DNA from: Paramacrobiotus metropolitanus
Lineage: Eukaryota; Tardigrada; Eutardigrada; Parachela; Macrobiotidae
Direction of reading: 5' to 3'
NCBI RefSeq assembly: GCF_019649055.1
Contig: NW_026570225.1
Span: 124,001-188,000, forward strand
Length of the DNA: 64,000 nucleotides
In this document: in pieces, positions 47,401 to 58,605 of the stretch
Numbering within the stretch: position 1 is the stretch's first letter
How the letters are laid out: each line of letters opens with the position of its first letter
Notes under the pieces: generated by a model
Told to the model about the DNA's origin: nothing
Databases searched by the model: none
Seen by the model: only the letters and a program-made list of their open reading frames with translations
Made by a program: the position numbers and the translations under genes

Positions 47401-50400
47401 CCCTGCCAGCGACGCATCAGTCATGGTAGGTGCTTTTTCTCCAAAAGCATGTATGTTTTATGTTTTGGAATTTCCAAGAATTTGCTGCTTGACAATATTA
47501 TAATATATTTCCTTTGCAGTTAATGCAATTTGGACAGTTTATTGTAAGTGTTCTCAAATTAAAGTAAGAGGCAAATCTATGCCGCTTGCTGCATTGGTTG
47601 CTTGCCGCTGATTTCATTCATATGAATGGTCCAATTCTTAAATCGCCTCTAACGGAATTCTTTCTTTTATGTGGTTTGTTACGCAAGGACCATGATGTGA
47701 CGGTGAGTGAAAGTGGCAGCTGCTGGGAAATTTTCATGGTCATCCAAAAATGATAGCGAAAACATTTGCCTACCAGCGTAGATTAAGCTAATTGGATTAT
47801 ACAATGACCGCGGTGTGGTTGATCATTTTATGCAGAATACACCGAAATCGCGTGGTGTCGATAAACTTCCGCCGCAGTGCTGTTTTGATAATGATCCCAA
47901 ACATGTCCTGGATCCGGCGTGCTTTCCAATTCTTATCCCAGCGGATGACAAATTTATGGCACCGTAAGTACAGATGTTTTGCACACACATTTATTAATAG
48001 TAATAACATTTACCTGTGAAAACTGACCAGCTACGAAACAGTACAGGTAACAAAAAAGAAGTGGTAAATCTAAAAAGCAAAAAGAAGTAGTAAACAAAAG
48101 TAGTAAACGTTTCGGCCAATTTCGGCCATATATCGATTGTGATTAATTCAGCAAGTTGAGCGTTTAACCACAAAACTTCAAAACTATTTTATTTTGTTGT
48201 ATAAGATGTTTTATTATATATAAATATGTGATAGATTTTTTTTAAAAATTTGATGTTTAATTTTAAACCAAAGTTCGATTTGAAAGCGCTTTATCAGCTT
48301 GTACCACAATAATTATCCAGAAATATGCATCGTAAAGGAGAGAATGCAATAAAAAAGCCTACTCGTAGTAAAGAAAGACATTTATTGGCGATATTTGCCG
48401 AATCGACTATAAACTTTCTTCTGCGGTCATGTCAGGCGAACAAAAACTAGACAACACCGTTTTAGATGAAACGAAGTTTGATTGCTATATTGTTTAAAAT
48501 TATTGTTTATTGTTTAAAATTATTGTTTGTTGTCAATAATATTTCGTCTTCGCATTGCATGAAAACACCATGTAAACTGTCTACCTTGAAGAAAAGAAAA
48601 CCTGAAGCTGGAATACTGAAAATTTAAAAACACGAAAGCAGTATCAATTTATTTTATGATAACACTTTGTACAATCATTACAGATTAAACCAAACTTGTA
48701 TGGAGTTTGTACGAAGCCTTCCCGGCACCCGCCCAGGATGCACATTGGGACCGCGGGAGCAGGTCAATCAAAACACGGCATTTATCGACGGAAGTGCTAG
48801 TAAGCCAACATTTAATTAATGTTTAACATTAATGTGTCAGTATGCTAACACACCCGATGATCAAACAAAGTATTTTTTAGGTTTTTAATCAGAAATCTAA
48901 TAGTTTTCAACGTAATTTAAAGTGGATTGTTTTCTATCTGCACGTACAAATATTATAGATGCTGTATCAATGGCGCTTTGCTAGCTTTTTGGTATCGATG
49001 AACAATATATTTTTTTGTGATAATAATTGTACATGTTTGATATGCGCCGAAGATCCGGTTGTGCTGTTTAGGTTGGATAGTTACGCATTTTTAATAACTC
49101 TAACATTCTTTTCTGCTCGTTCGACAGTTTACGGTGGCTCGCAAGACAAAGCCGATTTCCTCCGTACAATGAGCGATGGTGCGTGCAGACGCGTGTTTAA
49201 TGCGCCAGTTTTGTCGGGCATCTATCTCCGTGTTAAAGCAGACGCGGTAACCTTTGCTGACATATTGCAGGTTTGATGAAGACGTTCGCACCAAAGAACG
49301 ATCCTCATTACGATCTCTTACCACAGAACGCCAAAAATTCCGAATGTATTGACCCGAGTGACACTAAAATGTGCTTCAGAGCCGGTAAGTGGTTGTTGCG
49401 TTTCTCAATTATGTAACAAATGATATCAAACACCCATTTTTCTTTGACCATGAAATAATATAATTATATTTTGTAGGCGATGTCCGAGTGAATGTCCACG
49501 TACGTGCAACAACGATTTTCGTTTACAGTGTGCAATTTATGCAGCTGACTGGGCATTATTGTGGTTGTGTGGTTGCAGTTGGGAATTGCAGAAATCCAGA
49601 CTTTATGGGTACGACAACATAATTTGGTTGCCAGTAATCTGAAGGAAATCAATGCCCATTGGGATGATGACAAATTGTTCCAAGAAACTCGACACATTGT
49701 GGTCGCGCAACTACAACACATCACGTACAATGTATGTTTGTCGGCATACATCACAGTTAGGCAAGAGTACAGAGTGCTCTGTACATTACTTGTTACAATC
49801 GTTGGAAAATTAGTCTTATTCTTTTTAACATGCGCTAACCGAAGTCATATCGCTACTGCGCGTTTGGGGATAATCCTGTGTATCCAATAGTTGAATATTC
49901 TATTACATCGAATAAAATAAATCTAAACAAAAACTGCTTGTGCTTTCACCGTTATTTATATCTTACAGGAATACCTACCGGTTCTGTTAGGCGGACAGAT
50001 TCTGGATAAATGGAAATTGAGGGTTTTGGACAATGGACGCTCCAGTGGATACGATATCACTGTTCATCCCGGTAAGAACAATACTACCTTGATTACGACT
50101 GTACGAATAGGTACGATTCCGCCTTAATTTTCGCATGACACTTTCGCTAAACACATCTCGAAATAAGTAAGTGCCTTTTGCGCAAGCAACAAAATCATCG
50201 AATGTAAAAAAGAAATAACGAACTGCACGGATCGGCGCTGTTACACGCAGCTATAGTTTGGGTCCCTTGGGAAAATGCAAGCATACCCTCAATTTCGCAA
50301 ATACTCGGCACTTGCATTGTCACATGTTTCCAACGACATTCTTGTAAATTCAGGAATTCTGAACGAATTCGCCACGGCAGCCTATCGTTTCGGACACACG

Positions 50401-51419
50401 ATGGTGCCCAATGAGTTCCGGCGCGCTTCGGCCAAATACCAGTTCCGCGGTAATGAGCGGCTCAAATCCACATTCTTCCATCCGTTCGCCCTGTACGACA
50501 AGGACGCCTTCGACGAGATCATCTTGGGCATGGTGTCGTCGCCCGCCCAGGAGGTGGATTCTAATTTTGTCGACGACCTGACAAACCATTTATTCGAGAT
50601 CCCCGGCGACGCTTTTGGACTGGATCTTACGGCGCTGAATATCCAACGCGGTCGTGATCACGGCCTCGCCGGGTGGATGCGCTGGCGACAGTTGTGCGGA
50701 CTTCCCACAGCCAGCACTTTCGATGAGCTGAAAGCCATGCAGATTATGGATGCGGCGTTTGTTGACCGGATGTCCGATGCTTATGAGTATGAGAGACCTT
50801 ACAAGAATTTGCTTTCTAATGTATGTTTGCAAGTAGTTTATAAGGATTTTTATGGCAGTGACCTGGCGGATGTTGATTTGTATCTAGCCGGTTCCGCGGA
50901 AAATCATGTACCCGGAGGAAAAGTGGGACCGACATTTGCCTGTATAATTGCTGATCAATTCAGGCGATTGAAGTTTGGTGATCGATTTTGGTATGAGAAT
51001 GACCTTCCACTTTCCTCATCATTATCAGACCGTAAGTGCAATTATTTTCGTAAAATTATTATAACATCATTAAAAACGGCGTAACAAACCAGAATTCGAT
51101 AAAGTAGAAAATAAATAACGAGGTAAGCATTTTTCAGGCCAAGTGCAAGCAATACGCGGCATCACAATGTCCCGCATTTTGTGCGACAACACGCCTCTTA
51201 TGGAAGCTATACAGCCCAAACCGTTATTGCTAGCCTCTGCGTAAGAACAATTAACCTATAATGTTTCGAAACGAGATAAACAATTTTGATTAATTATAAT
51301 ATTTTTTGTTATTATTTCCATAATTGTATGTACGTATTTGCAGGAGTAATCCCGTCACATCTTGCGACTCCATACCGCAGTTTGATTATAAACCTTGGAA
51401 AGTGCGGAGAAAAGGATAA
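44485..51419 (+). CDS. Secreted animal haem peroxidase (peroxinectin/peroxidasin-like)
   Basis: Animal haem peroxidases use H2O2 to oxidise halides, tyrosines or matrix proteins. The start is ATG 44485 (MDLLR). An intron to 44599 joins it in phase to LGLLLCTYAFLNLLAFTLSQ, completing a signal peptide. A long non-catalytic region follows with a KKKKK then poly-Thr tract (45118-45175). The catalytic domain starts near 46860 (FSGNLPDCARTKYRSFDGTC). It contains SIGAPRKSKRGLTLPSARLI, LMQFGQFI-DHDVT (distal His), NQNTAFIDGSAIYGG, LGIAEIQTLWVRQHN (catalytic Arg region), EYLPVLLGG, EFATAAYRFGHTMVPNEF (proximal His, near 50370), GLDLTALNIQRGRDHGL and GPTFACIIADQFRRLKFGDR, ending KVRRKG. No Ig, LRR or membrane segments are seen. 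AATAAA lies at 51604. All key residues are present. Confidence 0.93.
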
Positions 51420-51854
51420 AATCCTTATTTATGAGATTCCTGAAGTTGTTGTTTTGTTATAGCGGCGTTTCTTTGTTAGATATTTAATATAGCACACAGA
51501 TTGTTCTCAGTCACGGATTAGCTACCTCCAATTCCTTTCAAAATACTTTGTTCATGTACCAAAGCAAATACACCCTGTATACATAAAATACAGTAACTGA
51601 CCAAATAAAGGTTCAAACTTAAATGCCAGCGTCGGTATCCTAAATCCTTTGACTTACTACTGGTTAAAAAAGCCAAACCGAAAAATATACACTACATTAA
51701 AAAGTTAAAATGGCATGAAAAAAAGCCAACAATTCCCAGTCAATCGCAATGCAACAAAAATACAGAAAAACAAACGCCTTTTCATTCAGCAAACAAAAGC
51801 GTGAGTCATCATAGGGGAAAAGAGAATCAAGGAATAGAATGCAGTGTTGCGAGG

Positions 51855-54704
51855 CTACTGCGCGAAATTGCGCAGCGCTTTGGCGATCATTCCCAAGTAA
51901 CCCTTCCAGGCGCTCTTATTTTCCGCATTCTGGTTAAAATCCTCTTCCGGCAGTTTCGATCCGAGAAGATTAAAAATCACTCCTTTTATGATCTACACCG
52001 ACAAAAGAAATAAAAATCTTCCGCATTACAAACTGTTGAACACACACAACTCCTCAGGAACAAAAACTTTCAAATTAAAAATACCGTTGTTCACCTTATA
52101 AATGTCGCGAGAGGAGTTATCCGGGTTGCCAGCATCTTGTGCAACGGGAGTCTAAACGTGAAGAGAAGCGCGTACATTTATTTATATAAAAAGAAATAAC
52201 TTTCGACATTAATCTTATGCACGTCATACGACAAAATTTCAAAACAATCGGCTAATATTGTAGTGCGCCGACTTCTGGCGCACTACAATATAAACTTTTT
52301 GTTAGTTTTAATTCACCAAAAACGCCAGCAACCGGATGTTGCACGCATAAGCGGTTTTCAGGCTAATATATATGTAGACAAATCAGCTGCAGGATGGCAT
52401 AAAACGATCCAAAACGCGTTCAGGAGTGTGCGAAACTGCGAAAGATTAAGCGGACTGCGGATATACTGGTATACGAAATCGGTACCTTGTACCGGGCATT
52501 TTCTTTAAACTCACCTTCATGAAGAATGATAAAAGCTTCCCTGCAATCAAGGACAAAATAATTCACATAAAAGTCCCTTACGAAATAAGTCAGCAACCAA
52601 GCATACCAGGATCATGTAAGCCTTGCGCCAGAGCCGCCATGCCTCCCAGACTTCCAATCAACCTAAAAAATTATTATTACTGTACGCGATGCATTTGGTC
52701 ATTATTCTGACGAATGCAGTTACTAGTCCTGTATATTTGGGTGCTTGTCTTACTTACTGCATAATATTTCCCCCACCGCCACCGCCACCGGAGCCTCCCC
52801 CAAATTGTCGCGCCAGACTCCCCAATCCACCAAGTGTGTCCATTAGACTGCCCCCGCCTCCTCCAGACCGTGGCGTGTCGGTGCTGTTTCCTTCCGAATT
52901 GGCTGGTCGTTCTTCTCCCAACTGAGATCGCCCACCGCCCAAAAACTGTCCGGCCAAACCACCGAGCTGTCCCATAAGGTCTCCACCACCTCCTCCACCC
53001 GAGCCTCCTACGTGTATCGAGAGAAGATGTTAGTTAACCTGCACGTTCAAAGTAATGAAAATATTAATCTGCATTGTGGTAACATTTTTATTTTTTTATT
53101 TCCAGGCATTCGCTCAAGTAAAATTTGCCTCTCACAAAATCTTAAACCATGGTTGAATTTTTAAAACACAAAACCATGCGTCCACAAACAATGTTCTTGT
53201 TTAAATACACTAAGAACATCTGTCGTGAGTCACATACGTGTCATGATCAGCCAGAGTTAAGTAAGTTGGGCAATAAGTACTGTACGAAGAAAGAAAGTGA
53301 AAGAAACAGGAAAAGGCTTGAAGCCTTAAACAACCAATAAACACAATAAACCAATGTAAAAACTGTTCTCAAGCCAGCCGGCTATCGCAGATCACACCTC
53401 TCGCTGGTCTCATTTGAGCAGAGGTGCTGAAGACATGTTCGCTGCTGTCGTTAAATGAAATGTTGTTGTTGTTAAATGAAACGATAAATAATATCGCTGT
53501 CGTTGTTTTTTATGTGAAATGATCGTTGTTAAACTCGAGAAGCTCAAGTTCAACAACAATCATTTCACATAAAAAATAAACGTGAGCTGGATGACAAATA
53601 TTTTAAAATTTAAAAAAACAATAAAAAAATGCGTATTGAAAACTAAAAAAAAATCACTGCAATCCAAATTATTTGAGAAATGCGACAACAGCTAATGCGC
53701 TGATAACATGCTGCAGTGCACTGACAACCCAGTGTGCCAAATGAAGATTTGCAGTGATCGCGCATCGCTCTTATACAAAAACAAAAATTTTGAAAAAGCC
53801 GCCAAATTTCTATTTTTGCAAGGTTGAGCCCTAACACAAAATTTAACAAAATTTCGGGCAAACCAAATTGTGACTTGGAATTTACTTTGAAATCTACGTA
53901 TCACCATGAACTCTAATTAGGTAATTAGTAACAGGTAATTAAGCAACTGCAGTATCATAGACATATTTTAGGTGCTAGCTGATGTTTACTGCATGTCGAA
54001 ACAATCAGTAGTTACCCACCTGATTATTTCTGCATAGCGGTATTGTACATTTTATACCAAAACCATATGCAAAGCCAGCATTAAATTATTTTTACAAACC
54101 TCCATCACGTCGAGTACCCAGAAATTGTCCAGCCAATCCACCAAGCTGATAGAACAAATCATTATTTCCACCTTCCGCGCCGCGTCCAGTTGACTCGCCG
54201 CCACCTGCGTGCGCCTGATCGTCTCCTGGTATTCACTCACTGACAGGTAACTCGACGTAGTCCTCACTGTGTAAGTTTGTCAGTATGAGCACTCCTTCGA
54301 ACATCAAACATCAAACCGCATTCTTGTATCTGTATGTGTAAAACGGTGAGACGGTATGAAAGAAATTCCTTGAGAAAATGCATCAACACACATTACTCCT
54401 ACGACAATTTACCTGCGGCTGCGGGTGGTGCAGACGGTTCAGCGCTGCCACCTTCTCCACCAAGCTGGGTTTTAACCAAGCTAACGCACATAAACGCACA
54501 TAAATTATGATATTACCAGTGTAGGAAAAACCCCAATTTGCATACATCGGATGGCCTTGCCAAATCCGCCGCTCACCTTTTAACCAAATCCACAGCCAAA
54601 TTCTGCACGCTCCCCTCGGCGCCCAATAACTGTGCCCATGTGGAGCGCACAATGTCTTCATGCTGCGGAGGAAGCTGCTTGATCGGATCGGGCTGGTCTG
54701 ACAT
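51855..54704 (-). CDS. Globin-like protein with Gly-rich central insert, no apparent haem ligands
   Basis: Exons joined by phase: 54704 down (MSDQPDPIKQLPPQHEDIVR, STWAQLL); near 54415-54490 (SLVKTQLGG, Pro/Ala-rich); near 54104-54205; near 52745-53009; near 52605-52665; a 27-base exon near 52520-52550 (GKLLSFFMK); near 52095-52150; and the last exon to the stop at 51855. The N-terminus resembles globin helix A (LxxxxxxIVRxTWxxL). The C-terminal part, MAALAQGLHDPGKLLSFFMK then DIYKIIKGVIFNLLGSKL and NKSAWKGYLGMIAKALRNF, resembles the E-F turn and helices G-H (AWxxYLxMI). Where helices B-E should be there is a Gly-rich block with near-repeats LGGLAGQFLG (twice), LGGLGSLARQFGGG and LGGMAALAQ. 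The only His residues are in QHEDIV and GLHDP; no F8-like proximal His is seen. The frame is open upstream of 54704, so a further 5' exon is possible. Coding is well supported by phases; the globin link is an inference. Confidence 0.65.
52255..52291. repeat. Perfect inverted repeat, 15-bp arms, 7-nt loop
   Basis: Arms atattgtagtgcgcc (52255-52269) and its exact reverse complement (52277-52291) flank gacttct. It lies in an intron of the globin-like gene. Confidence 0.95.
53506..53576. repeat. Inverted repeat, 34-bp arms, 3-nt loop, three mismatches
   Basis: Arms 53506-53539 and 53543-53576 pair over 34 positions with three mismatches. In RNA copied from the minus strand (the sense of the surrounding globin-like gene) each mismatch is a G-U pair, so the intronic hairpin would be fully paired. 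Confidence 0.93.
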
Positions 54705-55623
54705 TCTGGCAAATTTACTTTTGATCTGCTTGGGTTTACTTAGGCGCTGTAAACAAACACAACGAGATTTCCCACTACAATCAATTTAAAAGTCGCTCAC
54801 AGTAGTGTAAGACACACTCAAAACTCAGTATACTGTATTGTATCGAAATTTGAAACGGAAGCATTAAATCTCGGAGACAGATGAACGTATACAGTTTACA
54901 CGTTTCCCCCAATGCAATGCACGGAATCTGTGGAAAGTTGGAAACCAGCAGAGATAAAAACGCTTATCGATCGAAAAATAAGCCTATTACCGATCCGATC
55001 CCGCCAATCGCCTGTGCTTGAGATAGCTTAAACAGCACGCAGTACACAATTTACCCGGCTTGATCTTGAAAGTTGCCGAACAAGTTTTTCGGATGTGAGA
55101 CCACACGGAATATTGTAATTTAGCTTAAGAAAGAAACCACTGCTTTTGTATGGATCTTAGATCCATATCGATCGCACTCAAGGCGCAATGCAAGCTCAGT
55201 AATTTTAACGAATCAGAATAATGTTTGAAAGAACAACGCTGGGTCTGCAAAGTGCGGAGATAAGCAACCGTGAGAAATCGCCGGTACACTGGCACTGGAT
55301 GCCGATTGCCGCTGCATAATTTCACGCTTTGATTAGATCGCTAGTGCGGTATGTACGAGTATGTAAGACTTGTTCAGCAGTTGTACTATTTCTCGTAAGT
55401 ACTTCTAAGTATCTATAATCTGATATGACTAAATAGGAAATTAATTACTTTTAAAAAAAGCACTACAAAACATAACAACAACACACAACTCGGTTTTCAC
55501 CTGAAATATGGGTAAGCAACGAAGAGCAACGAAAACCAGTAAAACAACAAGGCACTACCACTGTTAAACTTAGAAAATCAGATATGCATAGCGCACTTAC
55601 GTGCTCGGTGCTGCATTATTTCC
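54705..55623. other. Intergenic, upstream of the globin-like gene
   Basis: May hold an upstream coding exon of the globin-like gene, since the frame stays open to an acceptor-like site near 54747, but no exon could be assigned. No repeat was seen. Confidence 0.4.
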
Positions 55624-56544
55624 TCAGAGAGATTTTCCAATTAATTCAGAAAACTTCTGCAGGAAGTCTTCGGAATCAGTCATTTTAGCGCTGCATCGGT
55701 GCGCTAATTCATTCAATCCAGGCTTCGACAATAACGGCGCGCCGGTAAAAAGCCCTTTCCGCCAAAAAGCCGGTCGAAAAATATCACGACAAACTCGTGC
55801 TAAATTATTGTTTTCGATTTGATTCGTGCATATTCCACTCTGGATATCACATTTTCCCTGGCAATCAAACATGGCACAGTCTCCATCAACAGAACATTTC
55901 CGCCCGGCTAACTGCTCTGCCAGTAAATTGCGGAAAAACACTAAATCCAAGTCAATCACTTTCACACGGCCGACAACGGGATCCCAGCCGAAATTTCCCA
56001 ACTGGACATCGCACAGTTCAACAGAAGCTGTGTCTAACTGATGTACTAACTGCAAAAAACCATAAACGACGCTGACAGTTTCTTCCCAGGATTTTTCCAG
56101 AATAAAGTTCTCGTCGATAATTTCGGGAATTTTTTCCACTACGAAGCCGTCACTGCAAGTGCCGAGTAATCCAGGAAAATAGAGGTTGATGGTCTTTAAG
56201 TAGGGAAGTATTTTTAACAACAGAAATTCATCTTGATGGATAAACTCCCACAACCGTAACAGTTCGGAATAATCCAGATTCTGTAAACCAGAGAAAAAAT
56301 TCTCCGGAATAAAATCCGCATAATTAGCAAGGAGATAGTCGCGCATTTGGCGGTATATGGGAACGCCCTCTACCGGCTCACAGGATGTCGCAACTGATCG
56401 TTTATAAACGGCAGGAAGCATAATGGAAGAGTTTTCTAAATAGACCGAGATGACTGTGTCTTTTCCAGCGTGCTTTGGGAATAAAGCAAATTTGTTATTC
56501 CAGTCTGTAACACGAAAATGCAGAAAATGTTTCGGAAGTAACAT
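55624..56544 (-). CDS. DIPK1/FAM69-family protein kinase-like protein
   Basis: FAM69/DIPK1 proteins are secretory-pathway kinases of uncertain substrate. One uninterrupted frame runs from ATG 56544 to the stop at 55624. It is also open upstream to an acceptor-like site (ttattag, near 56589), so a 5' exon with the usual signal anchor may exist that I could not find. Visible parts: an N-lobe remnant; WEFIHQDEFLLLKILPYLKT; VELCDVQLGNFGWDP, the catalytic-loop equivalent (Asp and Asn kept); VKVIDLDLVFF, the metal-binding DFG equivalent; then the family's cysteine cluster CSVDGDCAMFDCQGKCDIQS and ENNNLARVCRDIF. The cysteine block after the DLD motif is diagnostic of FAM69. Which paralogue it is cannot be told. 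Confidence 0.85.
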   Translation of the reverse strand: MLLPKHFLHFRVTDWNNKFALFPKHAGKDTVISVYLENSSIMLPAVYKRSVATSCEPVEGVPIYRQMRDYLLANYADFIPENFFSGLQNLDYSELLRLWEFIHQDEFLLLKILPYLKTINLYFPGLLGTCSDGFVVEKIPEIIDENFILEKSWEETVSVVYGFLQLVHQLDTASVELCDVQLGNFGWDPVVGRVKVIDLDLVFFRNLLAEQLAGRKCSVDGDCAMFDCQGKCDIQSGICTNQIENNNLARVCRDIFRPAFWRKGLFTGAPLLSKPGLNELAHRCSAKMTDSEDFLQKFSELIGKSL

Positions 56545-57538
56545 TTGCTCATTTTGCCCTGCTAACAATTCGCAGGAGTTGGATGCCTAATAGCTGCTTG
56601 TTGATAATTTTTGCTGTTTACGGTATTAGCCTAATACCGTAAACAGCAAAAAATATAAACAAGCACGATTCCAAAAGAAGAGTAAGACTATGTACTCGTA
56701 GAGTCGTAGTGGAAATTTGAATGAAAAATCAAAGCGGAAAGATGGGCGGAACCGCCAGAACGAACCGAATTTTGGGCAAACAAAGATTCTGGAGCACAAA
56801 TCAGGAGAAGTTTTGCTTTCTGGCAGACCGTTCCAAGCGTACCAGTTGTAGCACTACGAAACAGAATTGAGCCAAGGAAATTTAAGGTAGCAAAAGAACA
56901 TTATAACAGAAACGTTTCAGCTAACGAAGAAGCAAAAACCCAAAGTGATGAGTACCTAACTACTTATCACGTAACAGTATATCTATACATCTAGATAGAT
57001 ATTATGTTATATGTACGTATGACATTTTGTACATGCGCATATCTATACGTATTTTTTTATCTAATCATTCTAATGCGTCGTCACGCCACAATTAGCGCCG
57101 CACTAACCGTGGATCTATGGCTCGTAAATCTCAACAGCCCAACGGTACACATCAAAATCAAGAGCAGTGCTAAAAATATGCATTTCTGATACAAATGCAT
57201 AATATAAATATGTGGAGGGTACTCGAAAAATAATGGAAAATGAAAATATAGATATTTGCGAAAATATTTGGTCTGTCAGTATGTCATCTGCTTGAAAAAA
57301 CACAAACATTTTGGCCCATAAGCTGTTCCCCAGGATTCTGGTTGGCTACAGTGGGCGCAATGCACCATCGGAGAGTGCGCACGGTGCATCCAATTTTGAC
57401 ACCATGCACAATGCGCACATGAAATCTTGCTGGCCGGTTCGTGATTTCCTGCACATTTGGAGAACTTCAGCGGAACCAGCTGAAAACCTATCTTGTCATC
57501 GGAATTGATTGTCTCAAAATTTATTGTAGTTCTTCAAA
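56545..57538. other. Region upstream of DIPK1-like gene and RPL17
   Basis: Holds the inverted repeat at 56596-56664 and the promoters of two divergent genes. Any 5' exon of the DIPK1-like gene would lie here; none was recognised. Confidence 0.45.
56596..56664. repeat. Inverted repeat, 34-bp arms, 1-nt loop, two mismatches
   Basis: Arms 56596-56629 and 56631-56664 meet around a single c (gtattag-c-ctaatac) and differ at two positions. The inner 22 bp are perfect. Confidence 0.93.
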
Positions 57539-58513
57539 ATGGGAAGATATAGCAGGGATGCGGAAAATCCGTCTCAGAGCTGCAAAGCTCGTGGCTCTGA
57601 CATGCGATGCCACTTCAAGAACACCCGAGAAACCGCTCATGCCATCAAGGGAATGACTCTGCGTCGTGCCACAGCGTACCTGAAGAATGTTATCGCGAAG
57701 AAGGAAATTATTCCTTATCGTCGATTCACGGGACATGTGGGACGAAAAGGCCAGGTAAAGGATCGGTTTTTCTTACTTTGATTATTTGCGGGTTCTGAAA
57801 GTTGAAGTTCTTGTTCTTCTTTGATTAATCGTTAATTGAATCCTTAATTGTGGCGAGCTACCCCACATCCTGTACCGATTGCAGTAGGTCGTAAAAATGT
57901 GCTACAGGTTTATTAGAGCATGTGGTTAAACGTGGATTCGTAGCACTTGATTTGCTGTAAAAAGTAATTACGGCGTGATCGCATGACATTGCGGATCATT
58001 GTTTGCTGTTTGGCAGTGTGTGCACCATAAACAAATGGAAACCATGCCAGATCTTTTGCAAACCTTATTCTTTAGGCTAAACAATTCGGAGCGACCCAGG
58101 GACGTTGGCCAAAGAAGTCTGCCGAGTTCCTTCTCAGTTTGCTGCGGAATGCCGAGAGCAACGGCGAATACAAGAGCTTAAATGTGGAAAATCTTGTTAT
58201 TGATCACATTCAAATTAATCGTGCGCCCAAAATGAGAAGAAGGACGTATCGCGCTCACGGTCGCATTAATCGTAAGTATTTATCTTTTCTCTACGGCAGT
58301 TTGCGCAATTGTTTTCGACGCATGTAAGTTGAATGTGGAGACTAATGCTGATATTTTTCCGTAGCTTTTCTGAGCTCCCCATCCCACATGGAAGTGATCC
58401 TGGTCGAGAAGGAAGGTATCGTCCCGAAGCCATCTGCCGTCGCTGAGCCCAAGGCCAAGAAGAAGGAGTCTAAGAAGAAGCAGGCCAGAATGAAGGCTCG
58501 CGAACGAGAGTGA
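57539..58513 (+). CDS. RPL17: 60S ribosomal protein L17 (uL22)
   Basis: uL22 lines the ribosome exit tunnel. The three exons are 57539 to about 57753 ([40 protein letters not shown], ending GHVGRKGQ), [20 protein letters not shown] to HGRIN (about 58079-58273), and [20 protein letters not shown] to a Lys/Arg-rich tail ending RERE (to 58513). The junctions restore perfect family sequence (GQ|AKQFG; RIN|PFLSSP). A polyadenylation signal is at 58600. The upstream sequence is the expected promoter, but no clear pyrimidine-tract start was identified. Confidence 0.97.
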
Positions 58514-58599
58514 TCATTTTTTAAATAGCTGGCCTGTTTAGTTTAGGCCGATGTTCTTCGAGATGGATTTGTGAGTTCATGCGCTATTCTAAAAGCTCC

Positions 58600-58605
58600 A
58601 ATAAA
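58600..58605 (+). promoter_or_regulatory. RPL17 polyadenylation signal
   Basis: AATAAA lies about 87 bases after the RPL17 stop codon, the expected distance for a compact animal 3' UTR. Confidence 0.7.

Noticed and set aside
53149-53340. 63-codon plus-strand frame with a good start context
   Set aside because: It lies antisense within an intron of the globin-like gene. It is basic and low in complexity, with no recognisable family.
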